From positions 62,001 to 126,000 of the forward strand of contig CAVXXT010000008.1 of NCBI GenBank assembly GCA_963765815.1: DNA of 64,000 bases, given 5' to 3'. The notes under the pieces were generated by a model, which did no database searches, was not told the origin of the DNA, and was given only the letters and a program-made list of their open reading frames with translations. Each line of letters starts with the position of its first letter. The stretch's first letter is position 1. The DNA comes from DATLNF01 sp963765815 (GTDB lineage: Bacteria > Actinomycetota > Actinomycetes > BP-191). Position numbers and translations under genes: made by a program. Shown one piece after another: positions 1-8,441 of the stretch.

Positions 1-259
1 GATCCCACGGCATCTGCTGCGTGTAGCTCGCCGTACCGGTGCGCTCTGCGAACTCGACCATGTCGTAGCCGGAGGAGAACGCGCGGCCCGCTCCCTCGAC
101 CACGATGACGTGCACCGAGGGATCCGCGTCGGCCGCTTCGACGGCGGTGCGGATGTCGCGAGGCATCGCCGCGTCGATGGCGTTGAGGCGGTCGGGCCGG
201 TTCAGCGTGATCCGGGCGACCCGGCCATCCGTGCGGTAGGACACGCTCGAGAGGTCCAT
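1..259 (-). CDS. Enoyl-CoA hydratase/isomerase family protein (partial, 3' end off the window)
   Basis: N-terminal 86 residues of a crotonase-fold protein, starting at the ATG at 259 and running off the left edge. The start reads MDLSSVSYRTDGRVARITLN, followed by RPDRLNAID, the standard beginning of enoyl-CoA hydratases. A later stretch, GAGRAFSSGYDM, matches the oxyanion-hole segment that normally reads GxGxxFxAGxDl. Family members hydrate or isomerise acyl-CoA thioesters in the cytosol, usually in fatty-acid or aromatic-acid degradation. The acid/base residues lie beyond the edge, so the exact reaction cannot be assigned. Confidence 0.85.
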   Translation of the reverse strand, partial: MDLSSVSYRTDGRVARITLNRPDRLNAIDAAMPRDIRTAVEAADADPSVHVIVVEGAGRAFSSGYDMVEFAERTGTASYTQQMPWD

Positions 260-354
260 GCGGCAGTGAACCATGTGGCCTCGCGCGCTCGGTTGGCATG
301 ATGGTCCGAGCGGCGGGCGGCCGTGGGTCGTGCCGGGGGACGAAGGGGTGGGGA

Positions 355-735
355 ATGGGTCAGCTCAGGACCGAGCCGTACAGCGTCGCGGAAGGCCGCG
401 AGTACGCCGCCTACCTCGACCACGTTCAGGCGGAGTGCAACCGCCTGGTCGGCATCGGGCGGTTGCCGGACACCGACGACGTGGCGTGGTTCACCGACCT
501 GGCGGGCCAGGTCGGCAACCAGATCCGGCGCGACGTCGACGCGGCGGGTGCCCTGTCGCAGACCTCGAGTGCCATCCCGATGACCGCGGCGGACTACTCG
601 CGGATGCGCACGATGAACGACAGCATGCGCAACCTGCTGGAGATCCTCGAGATGCGTCAGGCGCTGGCGCTCAACCGCACCCCGGCGTGTGCCCGGGTCT
701 CCGACGCCGTCCAGAACGGGACGTTCATCGAGTAG
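355..735 (+). CDS. Conserved hypothetical protein
   Basis: A 126-residue soluble protein starting with MGQLRTEPYS. I chose the ATG at 355 because a G-rich Shine-Dalgarno-like stretch (ggggtgggga) ends just before it; an in-frame ATG at 298 gives a low-complexity Arg/Gly tail that looks non-coding. The protein is predicted to be largely helical and contains two cysteines, with no signal peptide or membrane segment. I recognise no family. Its 3' end overlaps the convergent sortase gene by 11 nt. Confidence 0.6.
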   Translation: MGQLRTEPYSVAEGREYAAYLDHVQAECNRLVGIGRLPDTDDVAWFTDLAGQVGNQIRRDVDAAGALSQTSSAIPMTAADYSRMRTMNDSMRNLLEILEMRQALALNRTPACARVSDAVQNGTFIE

Positions 736-1354
736 CGAGTGAAGTGCGCTCCAGCCGCGCAAACGCGATGACGTTGTCGACGTAGCTGTGCGCGCGCGGG
801 TCGAACGTCCCGCCGCAGGTGATCAGCCGCAGACCGGCGTGGTCGATGTCGCCGTAGACGGCGTCGGTCGGGAACCGGTCCTTGCGCAGCTGCTCGACCC
901 GGTCGACCCGGAACATCGCCGTCGAGCCGTCGGCGCGGGTCACCGACACCTCGTCCCCCGGCGTGAGCCGATGCAGATCGTGGAACACCCCGTCGCGTCC
1001 GGCCCAGTCGACGTGCCCCGCGATGATCGCCGGCCCGAGCTCACCCGGAGTGGGCGCGCCGCCGTACCAGCCGGCGGGGAACGCGTCCGGCGGCACCTCC
1101 ATCGTGCCGTCCGTGCGCAGGCCGAGGCGGGTCAGTGACGTGTCGACCCCGATCGCCGGCACCTGCAGTCGCACCGGCTCGGAGCGCGGCATGGGGGCCA
1201 CTGGCGTCATCGGCACGGTCGGGGCCGGCGACGACGGCAGGGATGCGCTGGGCGCCGGCGCGACTCGCGGCGCGGCGGACCCGCTGCCGTCCCCGCACGC
1301 TGTGGCGACGACGACGAGCAGCGCCGTCACCACGGTCGTTCTCAGGCGAGCCAC
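725..1354 (-). CDS. Class F sortase
   Basis: A 209-residue membrane-associated transpeptidase that should cleave sorting signals and attach surface proteins. The N-terminus is hydrophobic (residues 6-19) and ends at Cys20, so it may be a signal anchor or a lipoprotein-type signal. A Pro/Ala/Ser linker to about residue 58 leads to the sortase barrel. The catalytic triad is visible: His114 in AGHVDW, Cys180 in LITCGG and Arg187 shortly after, the arrangement of actinobacterial class F sortases. It starts with GTG at 1354, 14 nt downstream of the DUF3494 gene and in the same orientation, so the two are probably cotranscribed. A protein with a canonical LPRTG signal is encoded at 12482-13780. Confidence 0.88.
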   Translation of the reverse strand: MARLRTTVVTALLVVVATACGDGSGSAAPRVAPAPSASLPSSPAPTVPMTPVAPMPRSEPVRLQVPAIGVDTSLTRLGLRTDGTMEVPPDAFPAGWYGGAPTPGELGPAIIAGHVDWAGRDGVFHDLHRLTPGDEVSVTRADGSTAMFRVDRVEQLRKDRFPTDAVYGDIDHAGLRLITCGGTFDPRAHSYVDNVIAFARLERTSLATR

Positions 1355-1368
1355 CGGGAGGCGCCGCG

Positions 1369-2628
1369 TCAGCGGGCGGTTCGCCGCCGCACGACGACGA
1401 CCGCGCTGCCGAGGAAGCCGAGGGCGGCCGCTGCGGCCACGCCGTTGCGCACGCCATCAGCGGGTGAGCCGTTTCCGTCGCCGGCCGAGACGCCGCCGGA
1501 CGGCACCCCGGTCACCTGACCGGTGCCCGAGCTGCCGCCTGACCCGGCACCCGCCGCGCCGAGCCCGGCGCGCGGACCCAGGCCGAGAGCAGGCATCTCG
1601 CCCGGGGCCGCCGCTCCGGCCGTGGACGTCGCCGCGGACGCCGTCGTGATCGGCGCGGCACCCGGCGGGCGCGTGCTCGTCGGCGTGGCTGTGGCTGCAG
1701 GAGTCGGCGTCGACGTGGGCGCGGCAGTGCCGGTCGCAGTCGGCGTGGCGGTCGGCGTGGTCGTCGGAGTCGCGCTGGGCGTGCCGGTCGGCGTGGTCGT
1801 CGGAGTGGCGCTGGGCGTCGGCGTACTTGTGGCCGTCGCCGCGGGCGACGGAGTCGGGGTGGGCGGCTGCTGCTGCGGCGGCTGCTGCGGTGCCGCGCAC
1901 GCCGGTCGGGAGATCGTGTTGGTGTCCAAGGTGACCGCGCCGTTGCGGGCGAGCACGCGTCCCGCGATGACCGCGCTGGTCGTCACGGTGATGTCGGTGA
2001 GCGCGAGGACCGTGCCGACGAAGCTCGAGTTGGTGCCGAGGGTGGCCGAGCTGCCCACCTGCCAGAAGACGTTGCACGACTGCGCGCCGTTGATCAGGTT
2101 CACCGAGCTGCCAGAGGCCGTCGTCAGCGACGAGCCGGCCTGGAAGACGAACACCGCGTCGGGGTTGCCGGCGGCGTTGAGCGTGAGCGTGCCGGTGAGG
2201 GCGATGGACGCGGCCGAGCTGTAAACGCCCGCAACGAGGGTCTGGCCGCCGAGGTTTCCGACGATCGGGTTCTGCGGGCCTTGGCCGGCGGCGTTGTCGT
2301 ACGCCGCGATCAGGTCGTTCTTGGCGGCCTGGGTGACTGCGTCGCCGCCGTGGTTGACGCCATTCACTGTCATCGTCGCAGTCCCGCTGATGCTGGTGGT
2401 CGGGAACGTGCCGATGTCGCCGTTGATCGTGGTCGGGCCGGTGTTGGTGATGCCGGCGCCGGCGAGCACGCCGAAGCTGCCCGCGTTTCCGAGGGGCACG
2501 GCGGTGGCTGCGGCGGACGCCGATGCGGGCAGCAGGAGCGTGATCGTCATGGCGGCCACCAGGAGTGATCCGCCGGCCGTGGCCGCGGACGACGCGCTGC
2601 GGACGCGCGGAGCGAAGAGGGGAAGCAT
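1369..2628 (-). CDS. DUF3494 (ice-binding-like) secreted surface protein
   Basis: A 419-residue exported protein. Residues 1-40 form a long signal peptide ending in ASASAA. Residues about 43-245 match the DUF3494/ice-binding-like fold: LGNAGSFGVLAGAGITNTG, then INGDIGTFP, then a repetitive Thr/Ser-rich beta-helix with VFVFQAGSSL and VFWQVGSSATLG, all hallmarks of the family. Residues about 250-330 are a Pro/Thr/Ala repeat stalk, and the C-terminus is a hydrophobic helix followed by RRRTAR. That is the architecture of a wall-anchored protein, but I see no LPXTG before the helix. The ATG at 2628 has a good AAGGA ribosome site. Real ice binding is only one possible role; many DUF3494 proteins are adhesins. 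The sortase gene follows directly. Confidence 0.85.
   Translation of the reverse strand: MLPLFAPRVRSASSAATAGGSLLVAAMTITLLLPASASAAATAVPLGNAGSFGVLAGAGITNTGPTTINGDIGTFPTTSISGTATMTVNGVNHGGDAVTQAAKNDLIAAYDNAAGQGPQNPIVGNLGGQTLVAGVYSSAASIALTGTLTLNAAGNPDAVFVFQAGSSLTTASGSSVNLINGAQSCNVFWQVGSSATLGTNSSFVGTVLALTDITVTTSAVIAGRVLARNGAVTLDTNTISRPACAAPQQPPQQQPPTPTPSPAATATSTPTPSATPTTTPTGTPSATPTTTPTATPTATGTAAPTSTPTPAATATPTSTRPPGAAPITTASAATSTAGAAAPGEMPALGLGPRAGLGAAGAGSGGSSGTGQVTGVPSGGVSAGDGNGSPADGVRNGVAAAAALGFLGSAVVVVRRRTAR
1751..1822. repeat. 36-bp tandem repeat encoding the Thr/Pro stalk
   Basis: Two nearly identical 36-bp units start at 1751 and 1787 (each begins gtcggcgtggtcgtcggagt), with partial units on either side. 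They lie inside the DUF3494 gene and encode a 12-residue Thr/Pro/Ser/Ala repeat. This is probably a length-variable spacer that lifts the globular domain off the wall. Confidence 0.75.
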
Positions 2629-2894
2629 GCCGATCCTTCGAGTCGATGGTGACCTGGCACCGAACGAGCCTGGGTGGCCGGATCAGCTCAGCGACTTCGC
2701 GGGATCTCGGCGTCGTCCCCTCTGAAACTACTCGCAATGCGGACACGTGCCGGATCCGCGCCAACCGTGTCCGGAACGCGACGTGACCCTCTCCTCACGG
2801 AGCGTGACAAAACGCGTCGAGATGTGACAGGGCGGGACCGACCGCAGAGGATGTCGCGGGTTCGACCTCAACCCCTGACCCCGCGAGGAGCTCC

Positions 2895-3587
2895 GTGCGG
2901 CTGCGCGTTCTCGTCGTCGGCCTGGTTGCCGCGAGCGTCACGACTGCGATCGCCGGCGTCGCCGCCGTTTCCCACGAACGACCAGCGCCGCCGGCGTCGG
3001 CCGCGCTGACGGCCGTCGTTCCCGCACCGGTCCCGACGTCGACGCCCATTCCAGCTCGTCCACCGCAACGGGCGAACCGCAGCGCTCGTACGCCGGTCGC
3101 GCCGCGCCCGCCGGCAGCCCGGCGATGCGTCGACGACAGCCCCGCAGCGCGCGGCGCCCGCGCGCTCGCCGCCCTCCGGCCGCAATGGCGTGACAGCGGA
3201 CGGCGGGTGTCGTTCAGCCGGGGTCGCTCCGGCTACCTCGGTGCCACGGACCGGCGTGACGCATCGGTGCGCGTCTTCGTCCGCTCCTGCGCGGCCGAGC
3301 CCGACACGCTTCTCCGGCATGTCGTCGCGCACGAGCTGGGCCATGCCTTCGACCTAGTCCACCTCACCGAGCCGGAGCGGTCGGCGTACCGCCGAGCCCG
3401 GGGCATCCCGCCCGGCAAGCCGTGGTTCGGCTGCGACGGGTGCTCGGACTTCGCGACGCCGGCCGGTGACTTCGCCGAGTCCTACGCGCTGTGGCTGCGG
3501 TACGGCGGGACCCACCGCGGCGAGCTGGTCCCCGCGCCGAGCCGCGCGCAGCTGGCCGCACTCGCCACCCGGTTCTTCCGACCCTGA
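2895..3587 (+). CDS. Putative secreted zinc metalloprotease-like protein (HExxH)
   Basis: A 230-residue exported protein with a GTG start at 2895, four bases after GAGGAG. Residues 1-24 form a signal peptide, followed by a Pro/Ala-rich linker to about residue 75. The C-terminal part contains HELGH at residues 146-150, the zinc-binding core of many metallopeptidases, and a downstream GDFAES (about 191-196) that could supply a third acidic ligand. Three cysteines (78, 132 and the CDGC pair at 180/183) suggest a disulfide-stabilised extracellular domain. It resembles small actinobacterial secreted proteins annotated only by the HExxH motif. Substrate and activity are unknown, and the third ligand is inferred. 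Confidence 0.65.
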   Translation: MRLRVLVVGLVAASVTTAIAGVAAVSHERPAPPASAALTAVVPAPVPTSTPIPARPPQRANRSARTPVAPRPPAARRCVDDSPAARGARALAALRPQWRDSGRRVSFSRGRSGYLGATDRRDASVRVFVRSCAAEPDTLLRHVVAHELGHAFDLVHLTEPERSAYRRARGIPPGKPWFGCDGCSDFATPAGDFAESYALWLRYGGTHRGELVPAPSRAQLAALATRFFRP

Positions 3588-3588
3588 G

Positions 3589-4026
3589 TCAGCAGTCCTC
3601 GAGGACTCGCTTGAGGTTGCCGAGGGTGGCGGCGGTGTTCTGCTTCGCGAACGGCTCGATGACCCGCCCGAGCAGCCGTCCGGCGATCCCGCCGGGAAGC
3701 GTCAGCTCCATGCGGAAGGTCACCTCGGTGCCGTCCGGATGCGCTGCGAACACATAGCCGCCCTTCTGCTCGAATCCGGACAGCGACTCCCACGCGATCT
3801 CCGCGTCCTGCTCGCGGCGGACGATCTCGAGCGTCGACTCCTGCGTCGTCGGCCCGACTCTCATCACGGCGTGGAACTGCGCACCGACGCCGTCGACGAC
3901 GTCGCTCACCGGCTGCCACGAGACGAGGCTCTCGGTGAACTCGGTCGCGTTCGACCACTCCTCGACGTAGGCGAAGACATCCGCGAGCGGGCGGTGGATC
4001 ACGATGCCGGCCTCGACCGTGGGCAT
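3589..4026 (-). CDS. SRPBCC/polyketide cyclase family protein
   Basis: A 145-residue START/Bet v1-like protein. It opens with VEAGIVIHRPLADVFAYV, typical of SRPBCC proteins such as COQ10-like and polyketide-cyclase/dehydrase members. It then alternates strands, including FHAVMRVG and VTFRMELTLPGG, and closes with the long amphipathic C-terminal helix. These proteins bind hydrophobic ligands in a deep cavity, and no catalytic residue can be assigned. It is convergent with the HExxH gene, separated by one base, and divergent from the response regulator at 4088. Confidence 0.8.
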   Translation of the reverse strand: MPTVEAGIVIHRPLADVFAYVEEWSNATEFTESLVSWQPVSDVVDGVGAQFHAVMRVGPTTQESTLEIVRREQDAEIAWESLSGFEQKGGYVFAAHPDGTEVTFRMELTLPGGIAGRLLGRVIEPFAKQNTAATLGNLKRVLEDC

Positions 4027-4087
4027 GCGCGCGAGAGTATCGGCGCGCTCTTACCGCTGTCTCACCGGCGTGCGGGACGATTCACGC

Positions 4088-4774
4088 ATGAGCACCGTGC
4101 TGGTCGCCGACGACGACCGCGCCATCCGCGAGTCGCTGGTCCGCGCCCTCGAGCTCGAGGGGTACGCCGTCGTGGCGGTCGGCACCGGCGCCGACGCGCT
4201 GACCGGCGTGAAGGACAACGCGGTCGACGCGATCGTGCTGGACCTGATGATGCCCAACGTCGACGGCCTCACCGTCTGCCGGGTGCTGCGGGCGGAGGGC
4301 GACCGCACGCCGATCCTCATGCTGACCGCGCGCACGGAGACGAGCGACCGCGTCGCCGGGCTCGACGCGGGTGCCGACGACTACCTGCCGAAGCCGTTCG
4401 CGCTCGAGGAGCTGCTGGCCCGGCTGCGCGCGCTGCTCCGGCGTACCAAGCCGGTGGCCGAGCCGGACGAGACGCCACCGTGTCTGGAGGTCACCGACCT
4501 CAAGGTCGACCCGGCCGCGCGCCGGGCGTGGCGCGGGGACCGGGAGCTGACCCTCACCAAGACCGAGTTCGACCTGCTCGAGCTGCTGGTCCGCAACGCG
4601 GGGATCGTCCTCGATCACGGCACGATCTACGACCGGATCTGGGGCTACGACTTCGGGCCGGACTCGAAGAACCTCGCGGTCTACATCGGCTACCTGCGTC
4701 GCAAGATCGAGGCGCCGGGCGAGCCAAAGCTGCTGCACACGGTCCGCGGCGTCGGCTACACGATCCGGCCGTGA
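4088..4774 (+). CDS. OmpR/PhoB-family response regulator (MprA-like)
   Basis: A 228-residue two-component regulator. The receiver domain (1-115) has the acidic pocket DDD (8-10), the phosphoacceptor Asp52 in LDLMMP, Thr80 and Lys102. The C-terminal winged helix (about 130-225) shows LTKTEFDLLELL and VRGVGYTIRP, the OmpR/PhoB signature. Length and sequence resemble mycobacterial MprA (cell-envelope stress). The histidine kinase starts 7 nt after the stop, so the pair is an operon. The 60-bp upstream region holds CTCTTAC-type sequences that recur upstream of the secreted protein at 6218 and may be its binding sites. Confidence 0.92.
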   Translation: MSTVLVADDDRAIRESLVRALELEGYAVVAVGTGADALTGVKDNAVDAIVLDLMMPNVDGLTVCRVLRAEGDRTPILMLTARTETSDRVAGLDAGADDYLPKPFALEELLARLRALLRRTKPVAEPDETPPCLEVTDLKVDPAARRAWRGDRELTLTKTEFDLLELLVRNAGIVLDHGTIYDRIWGYDFGPDSKNLAVYIGYLRRKIEAPGEPKLLHTVRGVGYTIRP

Positions 4775-4781
4775 GCGCGTC

Positions 4782-6113
4782 ATGAGCCTTCGCACGCGAC
4801 TGGTCGCCGCGCTGGTCGCACTCGCCGCGCTCGCGACCGTGTCGGTGGGGCTGTTCAGCTACCGCGCGACCGCGCAGCGGCTGCGCGTTGAGATCGACCG
4901 GTCGCTCGACGACGCGCTCGGCGACGTGCGGCTTCGCCGGCTGGTGCCCGGCGGTCCGCCGGCGATCGTCGCCCCGGCCGACGACCGCGGCTTCGACCTC
5001 TTCGTCATCCAGGCGGTGACGCCCGCGGGTACGCCGCTCGTCGCCGCCGGCGCGGTGGTGCTGCCGATCGGCGAGCAGGAGCTGGCCGTCGCCCGCGGCG
5101 CGGGCGCGCGCGACAGCGCCCGCCGCGACGTCAGCGTGGGCGGCGAGCGCTACCGCATGCTGACGGCGCCGCGACCGGCCGGGGGTGCCGTGCAAGTGGG
5201 CCGCAGCCTGGCCGAGAACGACCGGCTGCTGTCGTCGCTGCGCCGGCGGATCCTCAGCGCGGTGCTGCTCGTCGTGGCCGCAGCGGCTGGACTGGGCTGG
5301 TTGATCGCGCGGCAGGTCACCGAGCGCCTGGTGCGGCTCACCGCCTCCGCGCAGGCGGTCGCTGCGACAGGGCGACTCGACGTGCCGGTGCCGGTCGACG
5401 GAACGGACGAGACCGGGCGACTCGGCATGGCGTTCAACGCGATGCTCGCGGCGCTGGTGCGCTCGAGGGAAGAGCAGCAGCGGCTGGTGCAGGACGCCGG
5501 CCACGAGCTGCGGACGCCGCTGACCAGCCTGCGCACCAACGTCGCGGTGCTGCGCAGTCACGATCGGCTCAGCCCCGACGCCTTCGCCCGCCTGGTCGAC
5601 GATCTCGACGGCGAGACGCGCGAGCTGACCGATCTCGTCAACGAGCTGGTCGAGCTCGCCGTCGACCGGCGCAGCGAGGAGCCGGTCGAGCGAATCGCTC
5701 TGAGCGAGGTCGCGCAGCGCGTCGCCGAGCGGGCGCGTCGGCGTACCGGGAAGGTCGTGGCGGTCGACGCCGACGACTCGGTCGTCGCGGCTCGGCCCAG
5801 TGCGGTCGAGCGGGCGCTGGCCAATCTGGTCGACAACGCGGCCAAGTTCGGCCCCGACGACGCGCCGCCGATCGAGGTCGTCGTACGCCGGGGTCGGGTC
5901 GAGGTGCTCGACCGCGGACCCGGCATCGACCCCACCGACCTGCCGCACGTCTTCGACCGCTTCTACCGCGCGGTCGCGGCCCGCAGCCGGCCCGGCTCCG
6001 GTCTCGGCCTGTCGATCGTCCGCGGTGTCGCGGAGTCGCACGGCGGGTCGGTCTTCGCGAGCAACCGCCCCGGCGGCGGCACGGTGATCGGCTTCGTCCT
6101 GCCGCTCGCCTGA
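4782..6113 (+). CDS. Sensor histidine kinase (MprB-like)
   Basis: A 443-residue membrane kinase partnered with the response regulator just upstream. Two transmembrane helices (about 8-26 and 158-176) enclose an extracytoplasmic sensor domain of about 130 residues. A HAMP segment follows, then the dimerisation/phosphoacceptor helix with His241 in AGHELRTPLTSL. The HATPase has an N box (LVDNAAKF), a G1 box (DRGPGID) and a G2 box (GSGLGLSIV). On sensing an envelope signal it should autophosphorylate His241 and transfer the phosphate to Asp52 of the regulator. The signal is unknown. Confidence 0.92.
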   Translation: MSLRTRLVAALVALAALATVSVGLFSYRATAQRLRVEIDRSLDDALGDVRLRRLVPGGPPAIVAPADDRGFDLFVIQAVTPAGTPLVAAGAVVLPIGEQELAVARGAGARDSARRDVSVGGERYRMLTAPRPAGGAVQVGRSLAENDRLLSSLRRRILSAVLLVVAAAAGLGWLIARQVTERLVRLTASAQAVAATGRLDVPVPVDGTDETGRLGMAFNAMLAALVRSREEQQRLVQDAGHELRTPLTSLRTNVAVLRSHDRLSPDAFARLVDDLDGETRELTDLVNELVELAVDRRSEEPVERIALSEVAQRVAERARRRTGKVVAVDADDSVVAARPSAVERALANLVDNAAKFGPDDAPPIEVVVRRGRVEVLDRGPGIDPTDLPHVFDRFYRAVAARSRPGSGLGLSIVRGVAESHGGSVFASNRPGGGTVIGFVLPLA

Positions 6114-6217
6114 CCGGATACACCGACCTCTTACTCCCACGCGGGGTCTGCCTTACCGCCGGGCCCGATCGTTCGGGATGTCCTCAGCTCCACTCCCCGT
6201 CCCGAAAGGACAACGCG

Positions 6218-6883
6218 ATGAAGAGCAGTCTCGCCGCCGCCGGCCTCGCCGCCGGTCTCGTGGCCGGAGGTGCGGCCGGGCTCGTGCTCGTCCCCGCCGC
6301 GGCGCTCGGCCAGACCACCACCCCGGCGCAGACGCCGTCCGGGCCGAGCGACGAGGTCAGGTCCCTCCAGGGCGACACGGCCGCCGAGCCGGGCGAGCAC
6401 CTGCGCGCGGTGCTGGCTCCGCTGGTCGCCAACGGCACGCTCACCCAGGCCCAGGCGGACAAGGTGATCGCCGCGCTCCAGGCGGCGAAGCCCTTGCACG
6501 GCCCGGGCGGCCTGCGGCACCAGGCGTTCCGCATCGAGTTCGGCAAGGTCGCGTCGACCATCGGCGTGACCGAGGCGCAGCTGCACGCCGCTCTCCGCAG
6601 CGGCAAGAGCATCGCCGACGTCGCGCGCAGCAAGGGCGTCGCGCCGCAGAAGGTGATCGACGTCCTCGTCGCGGACGCGAAGGCGCGACTCGCCAAGCAG
6701 GTCACGGCGGGCACCATCACCCAGGCGCAGGCCGACACGCGGCTCGCGGCCGCCACGAAGATGATCACCGCCTGCGTGAACGGCGAACTGCCGAAGCCGC
6801 CGCGTGGCGGCGGGCGTGGCCCGGCCGACGTGCCGGCCGGCGACGAGGGCACGGTCGAGGACTCGAGCTTCGTCGCGGCGTAG
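6218..6883 (+). CDS. Secreted protein of unknown function downstream of the two-component system
   Basis: A 221-residue exported protein behind a strong GAAAGGA ribosome site. The first 32 residues form a signal peptide (AAGLAAGLVAGGAAGLVLV). Two segments resemble each other: LVANGTLTQAQADKVIAAL (about 71-89) and VTAGTITQAQADTRLAAAT (about 163-181), a helix-turn-helix-like TxTQAQAD repeat common in secreted actinobacterial proteins with no known function. Between them lies a stretch with a GVxxQKVID pattern. It is likely in the envelope-stress regulon of the upstream pair, since its promoter region carries two CTTAC sequences like those upstream of the regulator. The function itself is unassigned. 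Confidence 0.65.
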   Translation: MKSSLAAAGLAAGLVAGGAAGLVLVPAAALGQTTTPAQTPSGPSDEVRSLQGDTAAEPGEHLRAVLAPLVANGTLTQAQADKVIAALQAAKPLHGPGGLRHQAFRIEFGKVASTIGVTEAQLHAALRSGKSIADVARSKGVAPQKVIDVLVADAKARLAKQVTAGTITQAQADTRLAAATKMITACVNGELPKPPRGGGRGPADVPAGDEGTVEDSSFVAA

Positions 6884-6902
6884 CAGCTGCTCACCGTCCG
6901 TC

Positions 6903-6934
6903 CGGCGGTTCCCGCGAGCTCGCGGGAGCCGCCG
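6903..6934. terminator. Hairpin terminator between convergent genes
   Basis: A 15-bp stem (one G-T pair) with a two-base loop: CGGCGGTTCCCGCGA pairs with TCGCGGGAGCCGCCG. It lies 20 nt after the stop of the secreted protein and 15 nt before the end of the convergent oxidoreductase gene, so it can serve both. No U-tract is present, as is usual in actinobacteria. Confidence 0.75.
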
Positions 6935-6948
6935 TGCGGTCGTGTCGC

Positions 6949-8370
6949 CTACAGCCCGTAGGCCTCCAGCAGGCGCAGCCAGACCTCGCTGATCGTGGGG
7001 AACGACGGCACCGCGTGCCAGAGCCGATCCACGGTCACCTCGCCCACGATCGCGATCGTCGCCGAGTGGATCAGCTCCGCGACGTCGGGCCCGACGAACG
7101 TGACGCCGACCACGACGCGCCGCGCCTCGTCGACCACCATGCGCGCGCGGCCGACGTACCCCGCGGCATGCAGGCCGGCGCCGCTGACGTTGCCGATGTC
7201 GTAGTCGACGACCCGCACCGTCATCCCGCGTTCGCGCGCCTGGTCCGCGCTGAACCCGACGGCGCACACCTGCGGGTCGGTGAAGACGACCTGCGGCACG
7301 GCGTACGCGTCGGAGGACGCGCGCAGCGACGGCGAGTCGGTCGGCGTGCCGTTGGCCACCGCGGCGATGTGATCGCCGCACACCCGGCCCTGGTACTTGC
7401 CCATGTGCGTGAGCAGCGCGCGGCCGTTGAGGTCGCCGACGGCGTAGAGCCACCCCTCGGGTACGCCGGTGACTCGCAGGCTGTCGTCGACCTCGACGTA
7501 GCCGCCGTTGGCGAGCCCGACGACGTCGAGCCCGAGGTCATCGCTCGCCGGTCGGCGGCCGAGCGCGGCGAGCACCTCGTCAGCGACGACCGTGCGACCG
7601 TCCGCGAGCCCGACCGTCACCTCGCCGCCCGGCGTCGCCCGCGACACCGACGTCACCTCCGCGCCGAGCTCGACGACGACTCCCTCGTCGCGGAGCGCGT
7701 CGGCGAGCATCTCTCCCGCAAAGGGCTCCATCCGGCCGAGCAGCCGTGCGCCGCGCTCGAGGACGGTCACCTCCGCGCCGAGGGACCGCATCGCCTGCGC
7801 CATCTCGACCGCCACCACCCCGCCGCCGAGGACCACCAGCCGTCGCGGGATCGCCTTCGCCGAGGTGGCCTCCCGGCTGGTCCACGGCGTCGCCTCGCGG
7901 AGTCCGGGGATCGGCGGCACCGACGCCGACGTGCCGGTCGCGAGCACGACGGCATGTCGCGCGACCACCGTCGTGACCGACCCGTCGGCAGCAGTGACCT
8001 CGACGCGTCGGACGCCGACGAGCCGGCCGTGGCCGCGCAACAACGCGATCGGCACGCTGTCGAGCCACGTCACCGCGCTGGTGTCCTGCCAGTCGGAGGT
8101 GTTCCAGTCGCGGTGCGCGAGGACCGCGGCGACGTCGATCGACCCGGTGACCGCAGCGTCCGCACCCGGCACTCGTCGTGCCGCGGCAACCGCCTGCCCG
8201 GCGCGCAGCAGCGCCTTGCTGGGGATGCACGCCCAGTAGGAGCACTCGCCGCCGACCAGCTCGCGCTCGACGATCGCGACCGAGAGGCCGCCTTGCGCGG
8301 CCCGGTCCGCGACGTTCTCGCCGGCCGGACCTGCGCCGACGACGACGACGTCGTACTCCAGCTCGGTCAT
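6949..8370 (-). CDS. NAD(P)/FAD-dependent oxidoreductase, dihydrolipoamide dehydrogenase-like
   Basis: A 473-residue class I pyridine nucleotide-disulfide oxidoreductase. The FAD-binding motif is at residues 10-17 (VVGAGPAG), the redox-active pair is Cys43 and Cys48 in GGECSYWACIPSK, and the NAD(P) motif is in VVLGGGVVAVE. The dimerisation domain is at the C-terminus. The normal HxHPTxSE motif reads PSFPTISE, so the catalytic histidine is replaced by phenylalanine. A classical lipoamide or mercuric reductase mechanism is therefore doubtful. Start chosen at ATG 8370 (ggggag upstream) rather than 8415. It is divergent from the E1-like gene at 8442, and no E2 gene is present. Confidence 0.85.
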   Translation of the reverse strand: MTELEYDVVVVGAGPAGENVADRAAQGGLSVAIVERELVGGECSYWACIPSKALLRAGQAVAAARRVPGADAAVTGSIDVAAVLAHRDWNTSDWQDTSAVTWLDSVPIALLRGHGRLVGVRRVEVTAADGSVTTVVARHAVVLATGTSASVPPIPGLREATPWTSREATSAKAIPRRLVVLGGGVVAVEMAQAMRSLGAEVTVLERGARLLGRMEPFAGEMLADALRDEGVVVELGAEVTSVSRATPGGEVTVGLADGRTVVADEVLAALGRRPASDDLGLDVVGLANGGYVEVDDSLRVTGVPEGWLYAVGDLNGRALLTHMGKYQGRVCGDHIAAVANGTPTDSPSLRASSDAYAVPQVVFTDPQVCAVGFSADQARERGMTVRVVDYDIGNVSGAGLHAAGYVGRARMVVDEARRVVVGVTFVGPDVAELIHSATIAIVGEVTVDRLWHAVPSFPTISEVWLRLLEAYGL

Positions 8371-8429
8371 CGCACTCCCCGCCTCTCGACCGTCGGAGGG
8401 TACGGCGTCAGCCACCCGCGACGTCGCCG

Positions 8430-8435
8430 TAGGCT
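8430..8435 (+). promoter_or_regulatory. -10 element (TAGGCT) of a leaderless gene
   Basis: TAGGCT followed by six bases and the ATG at 8442. The spacing puts the predicted transcription start at or next to the start codon, and no Shine-Dalgarno sequence is present. Confidence 0.6.
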
Positions 8436-8441
8436 CACGTC

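Noticed and set aside
1369..1500. LPXTG sorting signal in the DUF3494 protein
   Set aside because: The segment before the final helix (VPSGG, GNGSP) does not match the motif closely enough to call.
2855..2885. GGTTCGA followed by a short stem, like a tRNA T-arm
   Set aside because: No acceptor stem, D-arm or anticodon arm can be built around it; no tRNA is supported.
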